Source: Acidobacteriota bacterium
GTDB lineage: Bacteria > Acidobacteriota > Blastocatellia > Pyrinomonadales > Pyrinomonadaceae
Assembly (NCBI GenBank): GCA_023436495.1
Contig: JAEZIT010000097.1
Coordinates: forward strand, 17,961-81,960
DNA length: 64,000 bases
Direction: 5' to 3'
In this document: positions 8,618 through 16,849 of the stretch, in pieces
Position numbering within the stretch: position 1 is the stretch's first letter
Layout: every line of letters starts with the position of its first letter
The notes under the pieces: generated by a model
What the model was told of the DNA's origin: nothing
What the model saw: the letters and a program-made list of their open reading frames with translations, nothing else
Databases searched by the model: none
Position numbers and translations under genes: made by a program

Positions 8618-9256
8618 TTACGCTTTCTCAAATTCAGCAATAAAAGAATATCTGCCATACAGGCCGCGGAAATTCAGTGTTCCGCGGCCTTCTTTTTCGA
8701 GGCGGCGAAGATATCCGGGAAGTTCGGCGGGATATTTAACGTGAAATTGCCGCAGCCACGCCTGCAGCAATTTCCGAAACCAAACGGGCAGGCCCGCCTG
8801 GTCGTAAAAATCGACAAAATAAAGCCTCCCGCCGGGTTTTAGGTTGGCCAACGCGTTCTCAATAGATTCGCGCCACGGCGGGATCATCGATATTGAATAC
8901 GAAAAATAAATGACGTCGAACGCAGCATTCAGGCCAAACGTCTTGTCGTGCCCAAAATCATCGGCCAGAGCCGTTTGAAGACGTATATTTGCGATACCGG
9001 CCGATCTCGCCTCCGCCGTATCTAGCATCGCGGCGGAAGCGTCCAGGCCGAAAAATTCCGCTTCCGGATATTTCTTGGCAAGAACGATCAGATTCCTTCC
9101 TGTACCGCAGCCCGCCTCGAGAACGCGGTCGCCCTGTGAGATCTTCATTTCGCAAATGAGCCGGTCGCGCCCGAGCAGGTAGAATTTTCTCGTCAGGTCG
9201 TAAAAGCACCGCTGGAAACGGTACATTCGGTCCATTTTTTCAAACGTACTCGCCAT
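8618..9256 (-). CDS. btaB: BtaB-like SAM methyltransferase (betaine lipid N-methylation)
   Basis: 212 residues, class I SAM methyltransferase. Motif I is RVLEAGCGTGRN (about residues 44-55), followed by the acidic motif FFGLDASAAML and a YFSYSISMIPPW segment. In known BtaA/BtaB systems this enzyme methylates diacylglyceryl-homoserine three times to give the betaine lipid DGTS. The assignment depends mainly on the tightly coupled btaA gene: the btaA TAA is immediately followed by this ATG with no gap. The coding end of this gene contains the terminator of the opposing small acidic gene. Confidence 0.8.
   Translation of the reverse strand: MASTFEKMDRMYRFQRCFYDLTRKFYLLGRDRLICEMKISQGDRVLEAGCGTGRNLIVLAKKYPEAEFFGLDASAAMLDTAEARSAGIANIRLQTALADDFGHDKTFGLNAAFDVIYFSYSISMIPPWRESIENALANLKPGGRLYFVDFYDQAGLPVWFRKLLQAWLRQFHVKYPAELPGYLRRLEKEGRGTLNFRGLYGRYSFIAEFEKA
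8662..8697 (+). terminator. intrinsic terminator embedded in the opposing btaB coding sequence
   Basis: A perfect 10-bp stem, GGCCGCGGAA / TTCCGCGGCC (8662-8671 with 8680-8689), 8-nt loop, then TTCTTTTT. Oriented to stop plus-strand transcription of lysS and the small acidic gene. It is entirely within codons of btaB. Confidence 0.75.
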
Positions 9257-10480
9257 TTATTTCAGCCTGTAAAGATGAAATCCGCCATATATAGACGCTC
9301 GGTCCCGGAGAAACAACGCTTTCGACAATTCCTCTTCATAAACGAACCGCGAACGCACATTCGCCGGCACGTTCGTTTCGATCGGTGACGCGGCACCGGC
9401 AGTCCGAAAAATGATGCGGCTGCCCGGCCCGCCGCGTTCGGCGATCAGCGACCAGAGCTCGGTCATTGCGTCGGCGTTCATCCAATCCTGGGCGTCAAGG
9501 AACACAAATCGGTTGAATGTGCCCGCCGATTGCCGGCGGATCTCGTCCGTAACGGACCCGATGTTCGTGCGTATATTTTCGACGTTTTCGCGGAGAGATT
9601 CAAAATTTTCAGGCTTTAGATAATCCGGAACGGCGATGCGATCCTCCGTATCGTACCTGCGGGCGAATGCCTGCCAGGTGAAATAATTCTCTGCGATCGG
9701 AAAACCGCACGCGAGGCGTTTAACACGTTCGCGATAGACGTCGATGATCGTGCCGTGCTGGCCGAGGTCCCGTGTCAATTCCTGATATTGCTGCGGCGGA
9801 ATGCCCAGGCCGAATAACGTGACGGGCATTTTTCCGATGATCTTGATCAGGATGCTGTCGAAGAACGGTGCGATGTATTTGTCGTAACAAGCGGCCTGAT
9901 CCTCCAGCGTTTTGCATCCAAGAATGCGCTCGACATCGCAACCCAACAGCCGCGACAGCTTGTGAAAAAAGCCCAGGAAATAGCCGTTCCGCGAATGGTT
10001 GTACAGGCCGCTGCCTGTAAAGAAATCGATACGCCTGCCGCGCAGCGGACGCTTCGATTCCCAGAAACTGCGGGCATCGACGCTTAAATTCGGCGCGAGA
10101 AATTTGTCGTACAGCGTAGCGGCGTCGTCTGTTTTGCCGTGACCGAAGTACGCGAAAAACTCTTCATACCCCGGCAAGAAACGCGCGGCCGCGATCTTCA
10201 GGTCCAACAGAAAAATATGATGACGGTTCAGGTCGACCGCAGTGACCGATTCGGGCCGCTCAAGCAGGTAATTCAAGGCATTGCAGCCGCCGGAAGAGAT
10301 CGTCAGCACGCGCGATCCTTGGTCCAACTCCAGCGCTTGCAGGTCCACGCGCGGGTCTTCCCATATCTGGTTATACACGAACGCATCGAACCATTTGGCG
10401 AACATCCGCTGTTGGATGCCCTGGCTCGAAGCGGCCCGGCCCGTGTTCACCGCGGACAGAATTTCTTGATTAGAGCTCAT
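9257..10480 (-). CDS. btaA: BtaA-like SAM:diacylglycerol 3-amino-3-carboxypropyltransferase
   Basis: 407 residues, DUF3419/BtaA family. The hallmark NQIWEDPRVDLQALEL segment is near the N-terminus, followed by a Rossmann-type SAM site (RVLTISSGGCNALNYLL, then VTAVDLN). BtaA transfers the aminocarboxypropyl group of SAM to diacylglycerol, the first step to DGTS betaine lipid; it acts at the membrane. It forms a two-gene operon with btaB. The start is next to a 45-bp divergent region containing an inverted repeat. There is no clear Shine-Dalgarno. In other bacteria these genes respond to phosphate limitation; I see no canonical Pho box here. Confidence 0.88.
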   Translation of the reverse strand: MSSNQEILSAVNTGRAASSQGIQQRMFAKWFDAFVYNQIWEDPRVDLQALELDQGSRVLTISSGGCNALNYLLERPESVTAVDLNRHHIFLLDLKIAAARFLPGYEEFFAYFGHGKTDDAATLYDKFLAPNLSVDARSFWESKRPLRGRRIDFFTGSGLYNHSRNGYFLGFFHKLSRLLGCDVERILGCKTLEDQAACYDKYIAPFFDSILIKIIGKMPVTLFGLGIPPQQYQELTRDLGQHGTIIDVYRERVKRLACGFPIAENYFTWQAFARRYDTEDRIAVPDYLKPENFESLRENVENIRTNIGSVTDEIRRQSAGTFNRFVFLDAQDWMNADAMTELWSLIAERGGPGSRIIFRTAGAASPIETNVPANVRSRFVYEEELSKALFLRDRASIYGGFHLYRLK

Positions 10481-10483
10481 TTC

Positions 10484-10512
10484 GGATGTATATTCGGGTT
10501 AAGTTTACATCC
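10484..10512. promoter_or_regulatory. inverted repeat in the btaA divergent promoter region
   Basis: GGATGTA (10484-10490) and TACATCC (10506-10512) form a 7-bp dyad with a 15-nt spacer in the 45 bp between the btaA ATG and the small membrane protein ATG. On the minus strand TATACA within it could be a -10 element. Candidate operator; not matched to a known regulator. Confidence 0.35.
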
Positions 10513-10525
10513 ACGGGGGCGGCGA

Positions 10526-10765
10526 ATGAAGCAGTTAGGAAAAATAATTGCGGTTTTGTTAATACTGGTGGCGTTTTACAGCCTGCATATCGGCAGCCTC
10601 ACCAGCATTCTCATAACCATCGGCTTGATCTGCTGGGGTATTTCGATACTGCTGGAAGATTCCGCCTCGGAAACGGCACGTAAAATAAGCGAGCGGCTAA
10701 AACCAATGATCCTGATTCTTATGGCCGCCGCCGTCATCGCCCGATATCTCTTCGATATCGGTTAG
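10526..10765 (+). CDS. small membrane protein, two or three transmembrane helices
   Basis: 79 residues. It begins MKQLGKIIAVLLILVAFYSL and contains hydrophobic segments around residues 6-20, 26-42 and 60-76, with a short polar loop (EDSASETARKISERLK) between the second and third. No family recognised. A purine-rich GGGGGCGG precedes the ATG. It is divergent from btaA and convergent with the ABC permease, whose stop lies 1 nt away. Confidence 0.6.
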   Translation: MKQLGKIIAVLLILVAFYSLHIGSLTSILITIGLICWGISILLEDSASETARKISERLKPMILILMAAAVIARYLFDIG

Positions 10766-10766
10766 C

Positions 10767-11867
10767 TCATTCATTCACCATCACTTCAACCGGATCGATA
10801 CCAGACGCCCGCCACGCCGGATAGAGCGCACCGACCAGGCTTCCGCCGACCGCTATCACCGCCGCGATCAATGCCCATCGGGCATTGTATTCGAATGCAA
10901 GATCGAACCCTGACGAGATCAAATATCCGGCAGCGAATGAAACGATAAACCCGAGAATTATACCCAAAAAGCCGATCATAAAGGCCTCGCCTTCGATCGC
11001 GCTGATGATAAACGATTTCGAAGCGCCGAGCGATTTCAGTATGCCGATCTCTTTTCGGCGTTCCGTGATCGTCGTATACATCGAAAGTAAAACGAAGATC
11101 GTGCTGACGAACGCCCCGAGCCCGACCAGGACGCGCAGGAATGTATTCAGCTGCGGCACGCGTTCGGACGCGTCGATCACCAGGTCGCGGGTCAGGTTGA
11201 TCTTGTTTCCGGGAAGCTCGGCGTCTATTCGGGCGGCGACATCCTCGACCCGCGCGCCGTCTTTTATTTTGACCAGGATATATGTGGCCTTGTTTGGCGA
11301 TTCCAGAGCTTCCTGCAGCGCGGCCAGCGACATTTTCACCCGCGCGCCTGACGGCGGCTCGAAAACGCCTACGATCTTGTACTGCCTGCCGCCGAATATT
11401 TCGGTCGTGTCGCCGATCTTCGCGTTGTCCTCGCGCATCTGCCGTTCGTCCAGGATCACCTCGTCATTTGCCTGCGGCGCGCGGCCTTCGATGATGCTCA
11501 TTCCGTTCATTTCGGCGAACGGCTCCCAATCCACGCCGTCGATCTGCTGCGTCCCGAACCGCCCCTTTGCGCTCGCGGATATGTAACGCCCGACCGGCAC
11601 GGCCATCTGAACGCCCTCTATCGACTGGAGGCGTTCGGCGTATGTCGCGCTGACGTTCATATTCGAACTGCTCCAATCGCCGGCTCCGGGCCGCGTAAAG
11701 ACGATCTCCGCCTTCCAATTCGACGCGCGGCGGACCATGTCGTTCGTCATCCCGCGGGCAAGCCCCGTGAAAAGTATTACCAGAACAACGCCGATCGCCA
11801 CGCCGACTATGCTGATCAGCGTGCGAAACGGGCGAACTTTCAGGTTTGCAAAAACAAGCTCTAACAT
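10767..11867 (-). CDS. MacB/FtsX-type ABC transporter permease
   Basis: 366 residues. N-terminal helix LISIVGVAIGVVLVILFTGL, a MacB-like periplasmic core domain (about residues 45-230), then three C-terminal helices with the FtsX motif TERRKEIGILKSLGASKSF and the ending PAWRASGIDPVEVMVNE. The family couples cytoplasmic ATP hydrolysis to periplasmic work such as lipoprotein or lipid transfer. It starts 3 nt after the stop of the upstream glycosyltransferase, so they are cotranscribed. No ATPase gene is adjacent, so it must use one encoded elsewhere. Confidence 0.85.
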   Translation of the reverse strand: MLELVFANLKVRPFRTLISIVGVAIGVVLVILFTGLARGMTNDMVRRASNWKAEIVFTRPGAGDWSSSNMNVSATYAERLQSIEGVQMAVPVGRYISASAKGRFGTQQIDGVDWEPFAEMNGMSIIEGRAPQANDEVILDERQMREDNAKIGDTTEIFGGRQYKIVGVFEPPSGARVKMSLAALQEALESPNKATYILVKIKDGARVEDVAARIDAELPGNKINLTRDLVIDASERVPQLNTFLRVLVGLGAFVSTIFVLLSMYTTITERRKEIGILKSLGASKSFIISAIEGEAFMIGFLGIILGFIVSFAAGYLISSGFDLAFEYNARWALIAAVIAVGGSLVGALYPAWRASGIDPVEVMVNE

Positions 11868-11870
11868 CGT

Positions 11871-13214
11871 TTATAGGTCTTTCGCGAAATCGTGGCCTTT
11901 CACGGCTTCGATATCGGTAAACAGCTCTCTGCGCTGATTGAAATCTTCGTACATTCTATCGTATGCCGCGATCAGGTTGTCGGTCGAAGCCTCACGCGTG
12001 TTCGCACGCGCGGTCGCGAGGGCTCGTGCGACCTTGCCCTTTCTCTTATTCTCGTCGGCAACTATCTCGCGTACGGCCGCTGCGAAATTCTCTCCCGTCG
12101 GTTCCACCAGCCAGGCGTTCTCATTCGTCGCATACGACAAAATACCGCCGGCGTTCGGGGCAAGCGTCGGCACGCCGGACGCCATTGCTTCGAGCGGCGC
12201 GATGCCGAACGGCTCGCGAGGATTCGGATGAACGAACACGTCCGCGTTCGCGTAATATCCGGCGAGCGTCTCCTTGTCCAGGTGCCCGAGCAGGACCACC
12301 TTTCCGCGTGCACGTTTGTCGGCTTCTGCCCGCAGCCATTCCGCCCGCGGACCGGCGCCTGCGACAAGCAGCCGATGATCTTCGCTCGGATCGGCAGCCA
12401 GGATTTCCATCATATCGACGAGCAATCCGATGTTCTTTTCCGGCGAGATGCGGCCGGCGTAGAGCAGGATCTTGGCATTCTCCGGAACACCCGCGCGTTC
12501 GATCATTTCCCGGCGGACCTCGTCGCTCTTGTGCTCAGGCGTGAACGTCTCGATATTGACGCCGCGCGGGCACACGTAGATGCGTTCGGCATACGGCACG
12601 CGCGGCGCCTTAAAGAACCGCCAGCACGCATTAAGGAATCGCGACGACCGCCGCGGGTTATCTTTTGACCGAACCGATTCATAGAATTCTTCGGCGGTAT
12701 AGACGGAATTCGCGATATGAAAATCGAAATTCGGGAAATTGTAGTTTCCCATCACACGCCGTGCAAACCATTGCCCGATCCTGCCTTTCGTCAGGAACGA
12801 ACCGATATTGTCGTCCATGCGCTCGCACGAAAAATGCACAAGCATCGGCCGGCCGAGCTTCTTAAAATTGTTCGTGCGGATCATAACGCCCAGCAGGCTC
12901 AGAGTGTATTTGTCCGTCACTTCGATCATATCCGGGCGCTCTTCTAGCAGAATTCTCCGGATGATCGAATCGTTGACCATGTATTGCCACGGCATCATTA
13001 TCCGGTAGCGTTTATCGAACAGCGGCGAATATTTTGCGGGTACGTAATAGATCTTCGCGTAGGGATTGACGTCTTCGACCGATTCGGCCTCGCCCGGAAC
13101 TATAAGGCGGATATACCGCTTATGCCGCTCGGCGGCGGCGAGCAGATTGTTGTAGGACGTGCTGATCCCGCCGGAGTTCTTGTGATAGTAATTGGTGATG
13201 TGGACCGATCTCAT
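11871..13214 (-). CDS. glycosyltransferase family 4 (GT-B)
   Basis: 447 residues. The acceptor-side N-terminal domain has the GT-B glycine loop YYHKNSGGISTSYNNLLAAA. The donor domain has LLYAGRISPEKNIGLLVDMM and the E-x7-E motif in PREPFGIAPLEAMASG. It transfers a sugar from a nucleotide donor to a lipid or glycan acceptor, probably at the inner face of the membrane. It is the fourth gene of a minus-strand run (PHP, GT4, zinc-ribbon membrane protein, this GT4, permease). Acceptor and sugar cannot be told from sequence. Confidence 0.88.
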   Translation of the reverse strand: MRSVHITNYYHKNSGGISTSYNNLLAAAERHKRYIRLIVPGEAESVEDVNPYAKIYYVPAKYSPLFDKRYRIMMPWQYMVNDSIIRRILLEERPDMIEVTDKYTLSLLGVMIRTNNFKKLGRPMLVHFSCERMDDNIGSFLTKGRIGQWFARRVMGNYNFPNFDFHIANSVYTAEEFYESVRSKDNPRRSSRFLNACWRFFKAPRVPYAERIYVCPRGVNIETFTPEHKSDEVRREMIERAGVPENAKILLYAGRISPEKNIGLLVDMMEILAADPSEDHRLLVAGAGPRAEWLRAEADKRARGKVVLLGHLDKETLAGYYANADVFVHPNPREPFGIAPLEAMASGVPTLAPNAGGILSYATNENAWLVEPTGENFAAAVREIVADENKRKGKVARALATARANTREASTDNLIAAYDRMYEDFNQRRELFTDIEAVKGHDFAKDL

Positions 13215-13237
13215 TTATACAGCAGACATGCGGCGGG

Positions 13238-14002
13238 TTATTTGTCGTTCACCAATTTATCGGGGCTGGATGAAAGGTGTTGGTTCAATGTATCAACTTT
13301 TTTTTTTGACTTACGCCAGATCCAGATGAATGGATAGAACATGAATTCGAGAACGATCTTCGGCATTTTCGCCATGTCGCTGGCGAACGAACCGGCGTCC
13401 TTGTCCTTTACCAGCAATGTGTTGCGGCGCATCGCGAAGAGGTTGAATATCGCCGAGATGATCGAAAACGACACCGAAATGATGATCGCCTTGCCCTTAT
13501 TTGCGTCGCCGTTGAGCGTGTGCAGAGTAAATTCGATCATATGGCTGAAACCCGGCAGCAGGATCATTACGCATAGGGTGGCCAGCCATACCGGCGTGGC
13601 GCGGTGAAACGCCTGTACCATCGAACCGCTCGCGCCTGAAACGATCACGCGGAACGCAAATTCGACGGTCATTGCCCCGAGGGCGGCGCGCCAACCCTCT
13701 TTCAAATGCGTGAACAGGTAGATCATGCTGCGCATGATGCCGCTCATCAGCGCCGCCTTCCAGTTCCAGCGATAGACCAGCATTTCGACCGGATGGCGGA
13801 CCACATAGCGAAACACGTCGATGACGCGGTGCGGCGCGGGCGAATGTTCGACCACCTCCTCAACGCCGTCGTGCAGTTCGATGACCTGCGGTGTGCCGCA
13901 TGCGGGGCAGACCAATTCCTCAACGCCCGTTCCAGCGTTGATCCCGGCGCCGCAATTCGCGCAATTTATGACGTGGGCTGCTGCCATCTTACTTACTGCC
14001 AT
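13238..14002 (-). CDS. zinc-ribbon polytopic membrane protein
   Basis: 254 residues. An N-terminal zinc ribbon is visible (CANCGAG and CPACGTPQV), then a linker, then four or so hydrophobic segments (for example TPVWLATLCVMILLPGF and KAIIISVSFSIISAIFNLFA). It ends in a basic cytoplasmic tail with a WIWRKSKKKVD stretch. I do not recognise the family. The start at 14002 is chosen because GAAAGG precedes it; it overlaps the upstream glycosyltransferase by 14 nt. MAAAH at 13987 is an alternative. Its position between two GT4 genes suggests a role in envelope glycan or glycolipid assembly (inference). Confidence 0.7.
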   Translation of the reverse strand: MAVSKMAAAHVINCANCGAGINAGTGVEELVCPACGTPQVIELHDGVEEVVEHSPAPHRVIDVFRYVVRHPVEMLVYRWNWKAALMSGIMRSMIYLFTHLKEGWRAALGAMTVEFAFRVIVSGASGSMVQAFHRATPVWLATLCVMILLPGFSHMIEFTLHTLNGDANKGKAIIISVSFSIISAIFNLFAMRRNTLLVKDKDAGSFASDMAKMPKIVLEFMFYPFIWIWRKSKKKVDTLNQHLSSSPDKLVNDK

Positions 14003-15197
14003 TATGCCTTTCGCGGCCTCGGACCTTCGCCAGGTGATCGCGGGCCTCGACGTATACCTCGTAAACGTGTTCGAACACCGATTCCCATGAACGTGTCAGG
14101 GCAAATTCACGCGAAGCCTTTTTCATATATTCCAGCTTCGCCGGGTCGTCCATCAACTCAATGGAATATTTCGTAAATTCGTCCAGGTTCTTTGCGATAA
14201 AACCGTTCTCGCCGTGGTGCACGAAGAATTTCGGCCCTCCGATATCGGTCACGATCGCCGGTGCGCCGGATGCCATCGCTTCCTGCGGGACGTTGCCGTA
14301 GGCATCCGTTTCCGAGGGGAATACGAAAATATCCATGTTAGCATACGCCTCGGACAATCGCTCACCGTCGAGAAAGCCCGGAAGCTCCGCCGTCTGCATA
14401 TTTTCCTCAAGGTATTTCCGCTCGTCCCCTTCACCTACGATCAGAAAGTGAAAATTGTCCTTTCCGGCCGCGATCAGGCGTTTTTCCAATTCAGCCAGAA
14501 GGCGGACGTTCTTCTCCGTACGAAGCCTTCCCACGAATCCGAACCGCAGAATGCCGTCGTTCGCCGTGCGTTTTGCCGGCGAAAATACCTCGGTATCGAC
14601 ACCGCGGATCATCAGACGCGTCGGCCGCCCTGTGCCGGATTCGAGCATGTCGATCAATTCCTGGTTTGGGGCAAGCAGCCGCTGGGGCATTTTGTAATAG
14701 AGTTTCGCGCCGTCCAGGATCTTGCGTTCCAGAAAATGCGTCAGGTCGTGGAGCTGCTTCTTAGGCAGGAATGCAAAGCGTTTCCGCAGCCGCCGCGCCG
14801 CATATTCGTGAAGGTTCGTGTGCCAAGACCCGACCAGCGGAATGTCCATCTTCCATGCGAGATACGCGCCGATGATGCTGACGTCGTTCAGGCCTGTTAT
14901 ATGAAACACTTCCGGGCGGAATTCTTCTAGGGCTTTGCGAACGAATCCGACATGACGCTGAAACAATGGGTCGTACCGGAGCCCTTCGTCCATCGGGAAC
15001 GACAGCGGCGAACGTTTCAGGGAAACATGCGTGACGCTGCCGTCATGCGTCACCTCTGTCCGCCGGCCGGCGTGGATGGCGATGAACGGATAGCCGCGGC
15101 GTTTGGCGAAATTTACTAACTTGTTGCTTGTCATTGCGACGCCGTTCACTTCCAGAAACGAATCGGGAAAATAGGCGACGCGTAGGATCTCTTTCAC
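13989..15197 (-). CDS. glycosyltransferase family 4 (GT-B)
   Basis: 402 residues with a GTG start (MKEILRVAYFPDSFLEVNGV). The N-terminal acceptor domain contains EVFHITGLND. The donor domain contains FGFVGRLRTEKNVRLLAELE, and DAYGNVPQEAMASGAP carries the nucleotide-sugar binding acid. It resembles the mannosyl- or glucosyltransferases that glycosylate membrane lipids (PimB/DgdA type). The start codon lies 16 nt after the U-tract of a terminator hairpin that ends the upstream PHP gene, and there is no strong Shine-Dalgarno. Confidence 0.88.
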   Translation of the reverse strand: MKEILRVAYFPDSFLEVNGVAMTSNKLVNFAKRRGYPFIAIHAGRRTEVTHDGSVTHVSLKRSPLSFPMDEGLRYDPLFQRHVGFVRKALEEFRPEVFHITGLNDVSIIGAYLAWKMDIPLVGSWHTNLHEYAARRLRKRFAFLPKKQLHDLTHFLERKILDGAKLYYKMPQRLLAPNQELIDMLESGTGRPTRLMIRGVDTEVFSPAKRTANDGILRFGFVGRLRTEKNVRLLAELEKRLIAAGKDNFHFLIVGEGDERKYLEENMQTAELPGFLDGERLSEAYANMDIFVFPSETDAYGNVPQEAMASGAPAIVTDIGGPKFFVHHGENGFIAKNLDEFTKYSIELMDDPAKLEYMKKASREFALTRSWESVFEHVYEVYVEARDHLAKVRGRERHNGSK

Positions 15198-15212
15198 TTT
15201 CGGTATTACTCA

Positions 15213-15237
15213 ACAAAAACGGCGGGCATTGCCCGCC
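15213..15237 (-). terminator. intrinsic terminator after the PHP-domain gene
   Basis: On the minus strand: GGCGGGC-AAT-GCCCGCC (15237 down to 15221) followed by GTTTTTG. A perfect 7-bp stem with a 3-nt loop, 60 nt after the PHP stop codon and just before the next gene's GTG. Confidence 0.7.
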
Positions 15238-15297
15238 TTTGGAAACTCGAATATAAATGCCAGCCGCCGAACGGGTCGTTCCGGCGTGATCATAAAA

Positions 15298-16524
15298 TTA
15301 GGAAACCGGGTCGGACGACAGGCTTCTCGACAGATCTTCCAGGTCGGGGATCTCAAATTTGGTTCCGGCCGCATCCTTCGGCACGCGGTCGTGTTTCTTA
15401 CGTGCAGCGGCAAATACCGGCCGCATTCTCGGGCTCCCGAGCACGCCCAGCGTCCATATCGCCCAGCGAAGCCACGTCGGGCCGCCGCGTTTCCAATGTA
15501 CGGACAACTGCCTCAATCCATGCCCGTCGCCGATATCGAAATGAACGCGGTCGAACCACTTTTGCCGGCCTTCGGGAAATTCCGGATAAAGCTTGAGGAT
15601 CTCCGAGAACGACTGAAGCTGGCGCGAATGCAGCGGCTGTTTGTATTCCGGCATCAGCACGACCTCGCTCCGTCTATTAACGCGGATCTCTTCGACGAAT
15701 TCTTCGAACGTTTCGGTGTTCGTCAGGTTGATCACCGTGTTCGGCTTGCACCCGTGGCGGTCGCCGCCGGTCGCGATCGGAATGCCCAACGCTTCTGCCA
15801 TTTCGATCACGGCCTTGTTTTCCGACCACGTGCGGAAACCGTTGATCTCGAATGCATGTATCCAGCGCCCGTGTTCGCGGATGAAGTTCTTCAGAAGCAC
15901 CTCGTGCCGTTCTTTGCCGACCATCTCGATATCCCAAAGCGGGTGGTTCAGGATGACAAGCACGCCCGGCAGTTCGTTCAGCATCGAGAACATCTCGTTC
16001 AGCTTTTCCGCCGTATGATTCTCTTCGTTGAACGTGTAATCGAGAAGCGTCTTCGTCAATTCGACCGCGCGGTCCTCGGGCAAATTATGAACGCCGACGT
16101 GAAAGAACCCGTATTCGAACGGGACCGTCCATTCCAGCGAAATAGGCGCCTTGCGCGCTTCGATGGTCTCGTTGACCTTTATATTTGCGTCGATGCTGTC
16201 GTGGTCGCTGATCGAAACGACGGCGTCCAATCCGGCCGCGTGGATCTGTTCTGTCTCGATCCGGTGCACTTCGTGTGCCGTCAGCGGCGGCGACCAATAA
16301 GCCGTCGAAAAATCGATGCCCTTGCCTTCTCGTTCTTTATATTTATCTCGCTCTTTTCGCCAGAAATACGCGATTATCGGCAATTTATCGGCGTAGTGCG
16401 GAACGAAATCGAGCATCTCCTTTGAATATTCTGTGTGGCAATGGAGAGAAACGCCCGTTTTAGCCTTTTTGGAAAGATCCTCGGCTTCATGCAGAATATG
16501 CAAATGCGTTTTTTGTAAATTCAT
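15298..16524 (-). CDS. PHP-domain metal-dependent hydrolase
   Basis: 408 residues. PHP-fold metal ligands are visible in order: VSLHCHTEYS (H28, H30), SISDHDSID, VILNHPLWD and ATGGDRHGC. That is the set of His/Asp residues expected for a di- or trinuclear site. PHP proteins hydrolyse phosphoesters such as histidinol phosphate or nucleic-acid ends. The C-terminal 100 residues (WFDRVHFDIGDGHG onwards) are not part of the PHP core. It is upstream of the two GT4 genes but separated by a terminator. GGAG precedes the ATG. Substrate unknown. Confidence 0.82.
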   Translation of the reverse strand: MNLQKTHLHILHEAEDLSKKAKTGVSLHCHTEYSKEMLDFVPHYADKLPIIAYFWRKERDKYKEREGKGIDFSTAYWSPPLTAHEVHRIETEQIHAAGLDAVVSISDHDSIDANIKVNETIEARKAPISLEWTVPFEYGFFHVGVHNLPEDRAVELTKTLLDYTFNEENHTAEKLNEMFSMLNELPGVLVILNHPLWDIEMVGKERHEVLLKNFIREHGRWIHAFEINGFRTWSENKAVIEMAEALGIPIATGGDRHGCKPNTVINLTNTETFEEFVEEIRVNRRSEVVLMPEYKQPLHSRQLQSFSEILKLYPEFPEGRQKWFDRVHFDIGDGHGLRQLSVHWKRGGPTWLRWAIWTLGVLGSPRMRPVFAAARKKHDRVPKDAAGTKFEIPDLEDLSRSLSSDPVS

Positions 16525-16849
16525 TCTCGTCTCCGGTTTACAGCATCGATCAAACGTTAAACGCTATCAAATTCATCAATAAAAGTAAATTTCAGATGAC
16601 CGTCCGGGCCGCTGCTGTTGTCCTGAAAACGGTGCCGGCGGACCGAACGGCCGATCTTGTCACTCGAAACGCGTAAACCTCGCGGTTTAAGAACGCGGCG
16701 ATAAATTATCTGTTTACAGGCATCTGACCATTTGCGGGAAAAAATAAAAATAATCCACGTTATTCTGTCACAAAGGCCGGCCCTGCGGTGTTTTTGTTCA
16801 TAGAAACCGGAAAACATCCGAATTTGTTCCGTGATCAGGAGAAGCAATT
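16525..16849. other. 325-nt intergenic region between divergent genes
   Basis: It separates the PHP gene (minus) from the DUF4097 gene (plus). It is AT-richer than its surroundings near 16740-16770. A 96-codon minus-strand frame (16557-16847) has no start context or similarity I trust. The region presumably holds both promoters; I could not assign hexamers with confidence. Confidence 0.4.

Noticed and set aside
15229..16425. 398-codon open frame on the plus strand
   Set aside because: Antisense to the PHP gene, whose metal ligands are complete; no start context and no recognisable fold.
13238..16524. Complete capsule or O-antigen locus
   Set aside because: There are only two glycosyltransferases, with no polymerase, flippase, or nucleotide-sugar synthesis genes; called a small glycan cluster instead.
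16557..16847. 96-codon minus-strand frame in the PHP-DUF4097 gap
   Set aside because: Low-complexity start, no ribosome-binding site and no similarity; treated as non-coding.
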